A stretch of DNA of 45,320 bases. Origin: an uncultured Bacilli bacterium (lineage in GTDB: Bacteria > Bacillota_I > Bacilli_A > RF39 > UBA660). The stretch's first letter is position 1. The number at the start of each line of letters is the position of its first letter. Position numbers and translations under genes: made by a program. Below, piece after piece: positions 1 through 7,697 of this stretch. Under the pieces are notes generated by a model, which saw only the letters and a list, made by a program, of their open reading frames with translations, was not told where the DNA came from and made no database searches. The DNA is taken from the NCBI GenBank assembly GCA_934086775.1, contig CAKOIJ010000005.1, positions 1 to 45,320 of the forward strand, in the 5' to 3' direction.

Positions 1-77
1 AAACCCCAATCCAATATAAAATCGAATCAGGGTTTTAAGTGTCTTTTTAAACTGTCTACTTTTTCTTGACTAGTTCA
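1..77 (+). mobile_element. right end of an IS3-family-like insertion sequence (truncated by window edge)
   Basis: Reading from base 3, the residues TPIQYKIESGF followed by a stop at 36-38 resemble the C-terminus of IS3-family OrfB transposases, which typically end with a TPxQYR-like motif. The stop is followed by a non-coding tail, TGTCTACTTTTTCTTGAC and onward, ending near base 77, that would fit a terminal inverted repeat. The rest of the element lies outside the window, so the match rests on about 11 residues and the tail. It could be chance. Confidence 0.4.
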
Positions 78-142
78 CTTCTGTGCACTTCATTTTTTAA
101 AATACAATTAAAAAAAGTTTGAAAAAAAGTTTGAATTTGCTA

Positions 143-171
143 TTGACATTATTGTATTCGTTAAGTATAAT
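143..171 (+). promoter_or_regulatory. promoter of the tRNA-Gly gene
   Basis: A perfect -35 box TTGACA (143-148) and a perfect -10 box TATAAT (166-171) are separated by exactly 17 bases. The expected transcription start is about 15 bases upstream of the mature tRNA 5' end. It is one of the strongest sigma-70-type promoters in the window. Confidence 0.85.
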
Positions 172-191
172 TAATAATGTCATTAGGAATT

Positions 192-265
192 GCAGGTGTA
201 GTTTAATGGTAGAACTTCAGCCTTCCAAGCTGCTAACGTGGGTTCGATTCCCATCACCTGCTCCA
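192..265 (+). tRNA. tRNA-Gly, anticodon TCC
   Basis: The seven-base acceptor arm GCAGGTG (192-198) pairs perfectly with CACCTGC (255-261). It is followed by discriminator T and an encoded CCA (263-265). The anticodon loop CTTCCAA carries TCC, which reads GGA glycine codons, and the T-loop has the usual GGTTCGATTCC form. The outermost anticodon-stem pair is a T-C mismatch (TCAGC against GCTGC), where related tRNA-Gly genes usually have T-A. The other arms are intact, so the gene is probably functional. Confidence 0.95.
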
Positions 266-310
266 AATTGATAGGAAACTCGGAAAATTTACTTCTGAGA
301 GTAATAAATG

Positions 311-335
311 CTAACTAGAAATAGTTAGTTTTTTT
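311..335 (+). terminator. terminator of the tRNA-Gly transcript
   Basis: CTAACTA (311-317), a GAAA tetraloop, TAGTTAG (322-328) and then seven T residues form a classic rho-independent terminator. It closes the tRNA transcription unit. The remaining bases up to 495 hold only the promoter of the next gene. Confidence 0.85.
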
Positions 336-466
336 GTTGTGTAAAGGAATCCTTTTTACGAAAATGACATTAAAGTTTTAGTTAATAAAGAAAAAAATTT
401 AACAATATCAAAAATAATATTATAATTTTAATTAACAAAAATGTTTTAAAATAAAAAAATTTATAG

Positions 467-472
467 TATAAT
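467..472 (+). promoter_or_regulatory. -10 box of the InlB-repeat protein gene
   Basis: A perfect TATAAT lies 24 bases upstream of the start codon, with a purine-rich ribosome binding site between them. The -35 region at the expected distance (TTTTAA) is a poor match, so only the -10 box is assigned. Confidence 0.5.
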
Positions 473-495
473 ATGTTTAGTAAAGAGGAACGATT

Positions 496-1581
496 ATGTC
501 TAAAAATGACAAAAAAAGTGGAATTATCATTGGAATGATAGGAGGTTTAATATTACTTGCAATAATTATTTTTTTAGTATTTTCTTTGAATCGTAAGTAT
601 GAGGTAAGTTTTTATCCAGATAAGGGTTCAGATGTTCAAGTAGTATATGTCAAATATAATCAAATAATAAATTCAAGTAATATTAAAGGTAAAGAAGATT
701 TAGGAGAATCATTTGTTGATTGGTATGAAATTGTTGATGTTAAAGACGGAAAAGACATTTTAGCAGAAAAACCATTTGATTTTAAAACTAAAATTAATAG
801 AAACGTTAAATTAAAAGCAGTTTTTAATGATGATGTAAAAACAATTACTATTAAATTTGATTCAAAAGGAGGAAGCAAGGTTAAAGACATTATTATTCAT
901 GAAAATGTTAAATTAAAACTTCCAACTGAGCCAAGTAAAGCGGGTTATAAGTTTATCGGATGGGAAGATAAAAATGGAAAACCAATTTATAACAATGCTC
1001 TACTAAGTGAAGATACAACTCTATATGCAAAATGGAAAAAATTAGAAGAAAATAAAACTACAACTACACCTAAAGAACAAACACAAACAGATAATAAAAA
1101 TACAATATCTTATTATTGTGAAAGTGGCTATGTTTTAAATGGAACTAAATGTACTAAAACTGAAACTAAAAATGCAACTGGTAGATGCCCACAAGGTTTT
1201 AGTGCAGGAGCATGGGATTATGATTATTGTACAACTGAAATAGATTCAGAAGAAGAATACAGATGCACAGATACACCGGAGGGCGACTACAAAGAAAGTG
1301 AAGCTGTTCTTGATTCAACAACAAATGATTGCTATTATAGAAAAGATTATGCTGTATCAGATTCAAGGTATTGTTCAAGTCATGGTAGAGTATATTATAA
1401 TGGCTATTGTTATTATGCTTCATTTGATGCTAATAAGGTTAAATATTGTCCTTCAGGAACATTAAACTCAAGTGGTATGTGTGATTTACAAATGAAGAAA
1501 ATATTTAGTTGCGAAAACGGATGGACATTGAAAAATAAAAAATGTACTAAGACAACAGTTGTAGATGCTAAGAAAAAATAA
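496..1581 (+). CDS. membrane-anchored surface protein with InlB-type repeat and cysteine-rich modules
   Basis: The 361-residue protein has a short basic N-terminus, one strongly hydrophobic segment (about residues 10-31) and no cleavage site, so it is probably anchored with its bulk outside. Residues about 115-181 form a Listeria-Bacteroides (InlB B) repeat: an IKFDSKGGSKV start, the YKFIGWED core and a closing TLYAKWKK. A partial copy may precede it. After a Thr/Gln-rich linker, residues 206-355 hold 12 cysteines in modules of the form CxxG(Y/W/F)...C, for example CENGWTLKNKKC. The even number suggests disulfides. Adhesion or wall association is likely from the family, but no ligand can be named. 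The ribosome site AAAGAGGA sits 8 bases before the ATG. The gene stands alone between two terminators. Confidence 0.75.
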   Translation: MSKNDKKSGIIIGMIGGLILLAIIIFLVFSLNRKYEVSFYPDKGSDVQVVYVKYNQIINSSNIKGKEDLGESFVDWYEIVDVKDGKDILAEKPFDFKTKINRNVKLKAVFNDDVKTITIKFDSKGGSKVKDIIIHENVKLKLPTEPSKAGYKFIGWEDKNGKPIYNNALLSEDTTLYAKWKKLEENKTTTTPKEQTQTDNKNTISYYCESGYVLNGTKCTKTETKNATGRCPQGFSAGAWDYDYCTTEIDSEEEYRCTDTPEGDYKESEAVLDSTTNDCYYRKDYAVSDSRYCSSHGRVYYNGYCYYASFDANKVKYCPSGTLNSSGMCDLQMKKIFSCENGWTLKNKKCTKTTVVDAKKK

Positions 1582-1602
1582 AAATTTAAGAAAATTAATG
1601 TA

Positions 1603-1652
1603 AAAAATCAAGGTCTAATGAATAATCTAACTCATCTAAACCTTGATTTTTA
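1603..1652 (+). terminator. terminator, possibly bidirectional
   Basis: Perfect 12-base arms AAAAATCAAGGT (1603-1614) and ACCTTGATTTTT (1640-1651) enclose a 25-base loop that carries repeats of ATCTAA. The A-rich and T-rich arm ends could stop transcription from both sides of this convergent gene pair. Confidence 0.75.
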
Positions 1653-1730
1653 TTGTTAAATTTACTTTTTTAATTGAAGTATATTTAAATTAGTATAAAT
1701 ATTTAAAAGTGATCAACTCTAAATTAGCTA

Positions 1731-2216
1731 TTAATTTGAAGAGTTTGATTGACTTCTATCCACATCATTAGTTATAGCAACTATTATAGTTAAAATAGTA
1801 TTTATATCTTTTTCATCTATAACATCTATTTGATATTTATCACCTATAGATAAAAACTTTCTGTTGATTAATGCTACTGTCTCTCCATGATTATTAATTA
1901 TTACAAAATCTAAATTAAAGAGACTCCCAACAACTTTATACTTATTACTTAAGTTATAATCGTTTTTAAAAAGATGAAATTTCTTTTTTATTTGATATTG
2001 GTATTTACCTTCAAAAAATACGTTATAGCAGGATGTCCAGTGGAAAATTTCTTGTTCTATATATGCAACAATATTATGCCTTTTATCATATATTGTAGTC
2101 TTATCACCAAATGAGATAATTTTACTTTCTATTTCGTAAGTTAGTTCTTTGTTTTCATTATAAATATAATATCTATTATGCATTGATAATATTTTTTCTT
2201 TAACAAATAATTTCAT
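1731..2216 (-). CDS. LURP-one-related (tubby-like fold) protein
   Basis: The 161-residue protein has the pattern of the LURP-one/YxjI family: an N-terminal strand-rich segment MKLFVKEKILSMHNRYYIYN, alternating short strands, and phrases such as DFVIINNHGETVALINRKF and GDKYQIDV that match this family's tubby-like beta barrel. The bacterial members have no firmly known role; phospholipid or membrane association is often suggested. No signal peptide or membrane segment is seen. It starts at ATG 2216 with AGGAGG five bases upstream and is the second gene of a two-gene minus-strand unit behind the epimerase, 15 bases apart. Confidence 0.7.
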   Translation of the reverse strand: MKLFVKEKILSMHNRYYIYNENKELTYEIESKIISFGDKTTIYDKRHNIVAYIEQEIFHWTSCYNVFFEGKYQYQIKKKFHLFKNDYNLSNKYKVVGSLFNLDFVIINNHGETVALINRKFLSIGDKYQIDVIDEKDINTILTIIVAITNDVDRSQSNSSN

Positions 2217-2231
2217 ATTTCCTCCTGTTTA

Positions 2232-3224
2232 TTATTTATTAATCCACTCAATAGTATCTTTTACTGTGTCTTCTATACTTCTGTTCTTAAAATCTAAATA
2301 TTGTCTAGCTTTTTTATTACTAAAATTAGCATTAGAAGATAAAGTATATAGTGAATACTTTGTAAAAAGAGGAGTTTCTTTTTTTAAGTTATAATATAAT
2401 TCAAATAGGGGTGCTATTAATTTAGCAATACTTATTGGTAATATTATTTTAATTCTTTTTCTTTTTTGTAAATCACAAATTAAATCACACAATTCCTTGA
2501 TTGTTATATATCTATTAGATAATATGTAGCATTCACCTTTAATGCCATTTTTACAAGCATTAGTAACACCCTTAGCTACATCTCTAACATCAACGAAATC
2601 ATATCCACCTTTTACACAAGCAAACAATTTACCGTTTGATACCACTTTTATTAATTGCGTTAAGTGACTATTACCAAAGTCATTTGGCCCAATAATTCCA
2701 GATGGATGAATAATACACGCATTTAAATTTTTATTCTTTATAGCATCCATTACATATTTTGCAGCCTCGGCCTTTGTTTTAGCATATAATCCATAAACAT
2801 CATCAGGGTTAAAATTAGTAACCTCTGTTATTAAATCATTATTAGGTTTTTCTGGAATTGCATGAACACTGCTGACATAAACAAGTTTTGCATTTAATTC
2901 TAAAACTTTATCAACTATATTTTTAGTACCATTTACATTAACATTATAAATAAGTGGATTATATTTTGATTTTATATATACAATTGCTGCACAATGAATT
3001 ACAAACACTTCTTTTCCATTAGTATTCTCAAAAATAGAAGATAATGATTCTTTGTTTGTTACATCACCATAGTATATTTTACAATTTAAATTTTCTAGTG
3101 ATTTTATTGAATCATCTTTTAAAACGAAAGCTCTGATTTCATTATCAGCATCCTTTTCTAACATTCTTATAATGTTATTTCCTAAAAAACCATTTGCGCC
3201 CGTTATTATATAAATTTTTTTCAT
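2232..3224 (-). CDS. NAD-dependent epimerase/dehydratase (extended SDR)
   Basis: The 330-residue protein opens with a Rossmann dinucleotide motif, TGANGFLGNNIIRML (GxxGxxG near residues 8-14). It contains VSSVHA followed by the catalytic YxxxK pair in GLYAKTKAEAAK, as in extended short-chain dehydrogenases acting on nucleotide sugars or isoprenoid/flavonoid-like substrates. The C-terminal substrate part does not identify the substrate. I choose ATG 3224 because GGTGGT lies seven bases upstream, the same arrangement as other genes here; an ATG at 3242 has its ribosome site too close. It is first in a minus-strand pair with the LURP-one gene. Confidence 0.85.
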   Translation of the reverse strand: MKKIYIITGANGFLGNNIIRMLEKDADNEIRAFVLKDDSIKSLENLNCKIYYGDVTNKESLSSIFENTNGKEVFVIHCAAIVYIKSKYNPLIYNVNVNGTKNIVDKVLELNAKLVYVSSVHAIPEKPNNDLITEVTNFNPDDVYGLYAKTKAEAAKYVMDAIKNKNLNACIIHPSGIIGPNDFGNSHLTQLIKVVSNGKLFACVKGGYDFVDVRDVAKGVTNACKNGIKGECYILSNRYITIKELCDLICDLQKRKRIKIILPISIAKLIAPLFELYYNLKKETPLFTKYSLYTLSSNANFSNKKARQYLDFKNRSIEDTVKDTIEWINK

Positions 3225-3354
3225 AATATTTACCACCATCATTTCCTTTTTAAAAGTAAATTAAGAATATCTTTCATAATAATTGTATCATAAAAATTAA
3301 AAAAATGGTTACTAAATTGATTAAAAAATACTTACAAATAAAAGTTCTTTTTAC

Positions 3355-3383
3355 TTTAAAAAAAAATCTAATAGTGTTATACT
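3355..3383 (+). promoter_or_regulatory. promoter of recD2, possibly giving a leaderless mRNA
   Basis: TATACT (3378-3383) lies six bases before the recD2 ATG, and a weak -35 box TTTAAA (3355-3360) lies 17 bases further up. The expected transcription start coincides with the A of the start codon, and no Shine-Dalgarno sequence is visible. Confidence 0.45.
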
Positions 3384-3389
3384 TTATAT

Positions 3390-5555
3390 ATGAATGAAAG
3401 TTATATAAAAGGAAATGTAGTAAAGTTATTATATGAAAGTTCAACCGGATATAAAGTTGGACTTTTTAAGGTTAAAGAGTGTTCTTCTCTTTTAGAAGAG
3501 TATCTAAATAAAACAATTACTTTTACTGGTAATTTTATGCCTCTTAATAATGAACTTACTTATAAGTTTAGTGGTTACATTACTAATCATCCTAGATTTG
3601 GTATTCAGTTTAATGTAACAGCTTATGAAAGTACAATACCAAGTACTATAGATGGTATAATAATGTACTTAAGTAGTGGTATTTTTAAAGGAATAGGGGC
3701 TAAAACAGCCAAAAACATAGTAGATATTTTTAAAGAGGATACCATTAACGAAATTAAAGAAGGTAACCCAATTCTATCTAAAATAAAGGGAATGACTGTA
3801 AAGAAAGCAAAAGAATTAAGAAGTAAAATAATTGAATATGATAAAGATCAAGAATTAATAATTGAATTTAATAAGATGGGATTTACTACTGAAGAGTGTT
3901 TAAGAATAGTTAATAAATATAAAAGTAAGTGTTTTGATATTATAAATAATAACATTTATTTACTTGAAAATGATATTAATTTTTTAAAACTAGATAAAGT
4001 TTTCTTAAGCATGCATTCTGAAAATGAAGAGGCAAGAATAAATGCTCTTATTAAGTATTCTATTAAATCTATCTGTTATGAAAGAGGGGATACCCTAGTA
4101 GAAAAAGAAAGTATATACTTATTTTTGAGTAAATTCTTTAAAGATAATATAAGTTCACTTGTGTTTTTAAATTCTTTAGAAGATTTAGTTAGTAATGAAG
4201 AAGTAATAAAAGTAAATGGCTATTATACCTTAAAAGAGTTTTATTTAACAGAAATGAATATTAGTGAAGTAGTTAAAGGTTTAATAAGTATTAATAATTT
4301 AGAAGAAGAAAGTAAAGTATTAAAAGAGATAGAAAAATATGAAAATAAAAATAATATAAAGTTTAATAGTGAACAAAAAAACGCTATTAAAGGCGCACTA
4401 AATAGTAATTTCTTTATTATTACTGGAGGACCTGGTACAGGTAAGACTACTATTATCAAAGCAATTGTAGACATTTATGAAGAAATGAATTTTGATACCG
4501 AACTTAAAGATATAACCTTACTTGCACCAACTGGAAGAGCTAGTAAAAGAATAACTGAAAGTGTTAAAAGAAAAGCAAGTACTATTCATAAGTTTTTAAA
4601 ATGGAATAAAGAAACTAAAGAGTTTAGTGTTAATAGGTTTAACCCATCAAATACTAAATTAGTCATTATAGATGAAGCAAGTATGATAGACATATTTCTC
4701 TTTAATAGCTTATTAGATGCACTTAAAAGTAATGTTAAATTAATTTTAGTAGGAGATAAATATCAACTTCCTAGTATTCTTCCGGGTAATGTTTTAAGTG
4801 ATCTTTTAAATATAAATGAAATACCTAAAATTTACTTAGAAGAAATATATAGAACAAAAAAAGACTCATATATTATTCCTCTTGCATCTAGAATAAAAAA
4901 TAGAATAGAATTTATTAATATACCGGAAAGCCATGAAGATTTTAAATTCATTAATAGTCCAGACATTCTAATAAAAGATTATGTAAGAAATATTAGTTTA
5001 AAGGTACTTGATAAGAATATTAATATTGATAATTTTCAAGCACTTATACCTATGTATAAAGGAGAAAATGGTATTGATAACATAAATATAGTTATGCAAG
5101 ATATATTTAATAAGAGTGATGAAAGTAAAAATGAGATAATTATAAGAGATATAGTTTATAGAGAAAAAGATAAAGTTTTACAACTTGTAAATGATATCGA
5201 TAACAATATATTTAATGGAGATGTTGGTTATATTAAAAGAATTATAAATGGAACTAATCCCTCTATAGATATTGATTATAATGGACATATCGTCAATTAT
5301 AAGAAAAATAAATTTGATGAATTTACTTTAGCATATGCTATTAGTGTACATAAAAGTCAGGGTAGTGAGTATGATCATGTTTTATTAATACTTTCTAATA
5401 ATATGAAAAGAATGCTTTACAACAAACTTGTTTATACTGCAGTTACAAGGGCTAAAAAGAGTTTAATTATAATTGGTTCACTTGAAAGTTTAAACTACAG
5501 CATTAGAACATTTAATAGTGAAAATAGAATAACTAGTTTAAGTACATTTTTTTAG
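3390..5555 (+). CDS. recD2: ATP-dependent DNA helicase RecD2 (superfamily 1)
   Basis: The 721-residue protein matches RecD2, a 5'-3' helicase of RecBC-independent repair. The N-terminal OB-like region is followed by helix-hairpin-helix stretches (around SGIFKGIGAKTAKNIV and LSKIKGMTVKKAKEL). Next come Walker A GGPGTGKTT (from residue 346), a Walker B-type DEAS (about residue 428), a GDKYQLPS motif III and the C-terminal UvrD-like motif VHKSQGSEYDH (about 653). The final AVTRAKK matches motif VI. Length is typical. The start has no ribosome site and may be leaderless. The gene stands alone on the plus strand. Confidence 0.92.
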   Translation: MNESYIKGNVVKLLYESSTGYKVGLFKVKECSSLLEEYLNKTITFTGNFMPLNNELTYKFSGYITNHPRFGIQFNVTAYESTIPSTIDGIIMYLSSGIFKGIGAKTAKNIVDIFKEDTINEIKEGNPILSKIKGMTVKKAKELRSKIIEYDKDQELIIEFNKMGFTTEECLRIVNKYKSKCFDIINNNIYLLENDINFLKLDKVFLSMHSENEEARINALIKYSIKSICYERGDTLVEKESIYLFLSKFFKDNISSLVFLNSLEDLVSNEEVIKVNGYYTLKEFYLTEMNISEVVKGLISINNLEEESKVLKEIEKYENKNNIKFNSEQKNAIKGALNSNFFIITGGPGTGKTTIIKAIVDIYEEMNFDTELKDITLLAPTGRASKRITESVKRKASTIHKFLKWNKETKEFSVNRFNPSNTKLVIIDEASMIDIFLFNSLLDALKSNVKLILVGDKYQLPSILPGNVLSDLLNINEIPKIYLEEIYRTKKDSYIIPLASRIKNRIEFINIPESHEDFKFINSPDILIKDYVRNISLKVLDKNINIDNFQALIPMYKGENGIDNINIVMQDIFNKSDESKNEIIIRDIVYREKDKVLQLVNDIDNNIFNGDVGYIKRIINGTNPSIDIDYNGHIVNYKKNKFDEFTLAYAISVHKSQGSEYDHVLLILSNNMKRMLYNKLVYTAVTRAKKSLIIIGSLESLNYSIRTFNSENRITSLSTFF

Positions 5556-5600
5556 TATATTTAACTATTTTATGGTTAACATAATACTAGAGGTGAAAAT

Positions 5601-5729
5601 ATGAAAAATGCACTTTATATGCTTGGAGGAGTAGGAGTAGGATTACTTGCTTCTAAATATAGTAAAGATATAAAAAAAGTCATGAAAAAAGGTAAAAAGA
5701 TGAGTGCTAACTATCTTAAGGGAAATTAA
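5601..5729 (+). CDS. small single-pass membrane protein (42 residues)
   Basis: This is a 42-residue reading frame beginning MKNALYMLGGVGVGLLASKY, with GAGGTGA 4 bases before the ATG. It has one glycine-rich hydrophobic segment (residues 4-17) followed by a strongly basic tail rich in lysine. The glycine-rich helix with basic tail is the layout of small YtxH-like envelope proteins, but it is too short to assign. The good ribosome site and its fit in the gap between two genes support a real gene. Confidence 0.6.
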   Translation: MKNALYMLGGVGVGLLASKYSKDIKKVMKKGKKMSANYLKGN

Positions 5730-5746
5730 TGTAAACATTGTTTACA
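5730..5746. promoter_or_regulatory. palindromic operator-like site
   Basis: TGTAAACA (5730-5737) and TGTTTACA (5739-5746) are perfect inverted arms around a single T. The site sits just upstream of a promoter with TTTCAT (5753-5758), 17 bases and TAGAAT (5776-5781), which serves the AI-2E-family gene. It has the symmetry of a dimeric repressor or activator site, for example of the LacI/CcpA type. The regulator is not identifiable. Confidence 0.5.
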
Positions 5747-5799
5747 TTTTTCTTTCATTTATGAATATATTTTGATAGAATAATGATAAGGTGATTAAA

Positions 5800-6975
5800 A
5801 TGAAAAAGGAAAAAGTTGATACAGAAAAGTTAAATGAAGCAATAACCATAGGTAATAAAATACTAAAGTTAACTTATGCTCTTATAATAATTGCTTTAAT
5901 GGGAGGTACTATATTTCTTTTAAGGACTTTAAATATATTTCCAATTATTGGTACATTATTAGGTGTTATTAGTCCATTCTTTATCGGTTTTATCATAGCT
6001 TGGTTATTAAATCCAATTGTAAACAAGCTCACAGATCATGGCATGAAAAGAGGACTTGCTACTGTTATAGTATTTATTTTATTCCTTGCACTTATTTATT
6101 TATTTTGTCTAGCAGTTATCCCATCTTTAGTTTCTCAAATTAACGATATAGCTAAGATGGTGCCGGATATTTTGGACAATTTAAAAGAAATAGTTGATAA
6201 AATATTTGTAAAATTGTCTACTGAAACAAACATTGATATGTCTTCAGTAAAAACAAATTTTCTAACTTATATAGAAAACTTTGCCAAGAATGTTAGCACA
6301 GATTTACCAACAAAAATTATTACAATTGTCCAAAATTTAGTAAGTGGTATAGGTAAACTTGCTGTTGGTCTTGTTATAGGTTTCTATTTATTATTTAATT
6401 TTCATAATTTTAGTAAACATTTTATGAATATTGTACCTAAGAGATTTAAAAATAGTGCGGAAAGATTACTTGATGAAATAGGTTCAATCATATATAAATT
6501 TATTAATGGAACATTTATAGACTGTTTTGTGCTATTCTTAATTTCATGCGTTGGTTTTAGTTTAATAGGTTTAAAGGCGCCAGTATTCTTTGCATTCTTC
6601 TGCGCAATTACTAACGTAATACCTTACATAGGGCCTTATATTGGTGGTGCTCCTGCTATGTTAGTTGGTTTTACAATGAGCCCTTTAACTGGACTTTTAA
6701 CTCTTTTGTTTATGATAGTTGTTCAGACCATAGAAGGTAACTTTTTACAGCCAATGATAGTTGGAAAAAAGCTAGATTTAAAACCAGTTACTATAGTTAT
6801 TTCTTTATTGATTTTTGGACATTTCTTTGGTATAATTGGTATGATTATTGCAACACCAATAGTCGCAATATTAAAAGCAATCTATCTTTTCTTTGATGAA
6901 AAGTATGATTTCTTTGGATATACTAAGTCAAAGGATGTTAAAAAAGAGATAAGTAAATTAGATTATTCTAAATAG
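5800..6975 (+). CDS. AI-2E family membrane transporter (PerM/YdbI-like)
   Basis: The 391-residue polytopic membrane protein has the family layout: N-terminal hydrophobic pairs (about residues 20-60), a third segment near 75-95, a long amphipathic middle (about 105-175), then a C-terminal bundle containing ITNVIPYIGPYIGG and the family-typical sequence EGNFLQPMIVGKKLDLKPV. Members export small molecules or ions; the substrate cannot be read here. I start at ATG 5800, five bases after AAGGTGA; the upstream GTG at 5791 overlaps that ribosome site. The gene is followed directly by the T-box leader of the next operon. Confidence 0.88.
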   Translation: MKKEKVDTEKLNEAITIGNKILKLTYALIIIALMGGTIFLLRTLNIFPIIGTLLGVISPFFIGFIIAWLLNPIVNKLTDHGMKRGLATVIVFILFLALIYLFCLAVIPSLVSQINDIAKMVPDILDNLKEIVDKIFVKLSTETNIDMSSVKTNFLTYIENFAKNVSTDLPTKIITIVQNLVSGIGKLAVGLVIGFYLLFNFHNFSKHFMNIVPKRFKNSAERLLDEIGSIIYKFINGTFIDCFVLFLISCVGFSLIGLKAPVFFAFFCAITNVIPYIGPYIGGAPAMLVGFTMSPLTGLLTLLFMIVVQTIEGNFLQPMIVGKKLDLKPVTIVISLLIFGHFFGIIGMIIATPIVAILKAIYLFFDEKYDFFGYTKSKDVKKEISKLDYSK

Positions 6976-7128
6976 AGAGTTCTTGTTAGGTGTAAAAGAA
7001 TTAGATAATTTATTTGAAGCTACTCTTTAACTGCTATTAATAATAGCCGGTTAAAAACCGTTATCGAAAGTAAGTTAAATATAGGATGGTACCGTCTATT
7101 ATTAGACTCCTAAAGTACCATCTTTTTT
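6974..7128 (+). promoter_or_regulatory. T-box riboswitch, alanine-specific, with short Stem I
   Basis: The conserved T-box AGGATGGTACCGTC lies at 7083-7096. Its UGGU bulge (7087-7090) would pair with the ACCA end of uncharged tRNA-Ala. The terminator arms GATGGTAC (7085-7092) and GTACCATC (7115-7122) precede six T residues. Stem I is closed by AGAGAGT (6974-6980) with ACTCTTT (7022-7028), and the likely specifier codon GCT (7019-7021) followed by A lies just inside it. Stem I is therefore only about 50 bases, half the usual size. A perfect GCTATT/AATAGC hairpin and CGGTT/AACCG follow. The leader controls the dNMP kinase-alaS-rlmN operon. Confidence 0.85.
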
Positions 7129-7147
7129 GTTCAGTAAAGGAGAAAAA

Positions 7148-7693
7148 ATGAAATTAAGAGATGAAGAAGCAAAAATAATTATATTATCAGGTAAAGCAAG
7201 AAGCGGAAAAGATACTTCACTAGAAATATTAAAAGAAAAATATGAACAAATAGGTAGAAAAGTTATTTCTTTATACTATGCTAGCTATATTAAAGAATAT
7301 GCCAAAAAAATAAGTTCTTGGGATGGAAATGATGAAAATAAACCTAGAGCACTTCTCCAAGAACTTGGAACAGATATTATTAGAAATACTATTGATAAGA
7401 ATTTCTTTATTAATAGAATTATAGAAGACATTAAAGTTTATTCTAAATTCTTTGATATTATCATAATTGGAGATGCTAGGTTTCCTGAAGAAATTGATTA
7501 TATTAAAAAAGAATTTAATAAAGTAATAAGTGTTCATATTAATAGGAAAGATATGAATTTACTTACTAAAGAAGAAAAAAAACATGTAACAGAAACTGCA
7601 CTAGATAATTATAAAAGATATGACTATGAAATAAATAATGATGGTTCTATAGAAGATTTAAAAACTAAATTAGAGGAAATTATAAAGGAGTGA
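7148..7693 (+). CDS. deoxynucleoside monophosphate kinase-like P-loop protein
   Basis: The 181-residue protein has a Walker A-like GKARSGKDTS (about residues 13-22) at the end of the first strand, then a central IIIIGDARFPEEI. This resembles the phage-type dNMP kinase and related nucleotide-kinase folds. Such enzymes phosphorylate deoxynucleoside monophosphates, but the substrate is not proven by sequence. The start at ATG 7148 has AAAGGAG five bases upstream; an in-frame TTG at 7127 lies inside the T-box terminator and is rejected. It is the first gene after the alanine T-box and sits four bases before alaS. Confidence 0.65.
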   Translation: MKLRDEEAKIIILSGKARSGKDTSLEILKEKYEQIGRKVISLYYASYIKEYAKKISSWDGNDENKPRALLQELGTDIIRNTIDKNFFINRIIEDIKVYSKFFDIIIIGDARFPEEIDYIKKEFNKVISVHINRKDMNLLTKEEKKHVTETALDNYKRYDYEINNDGSIEDLKTKLEEIIKE

Positions 7694-7697
7694 TAAA

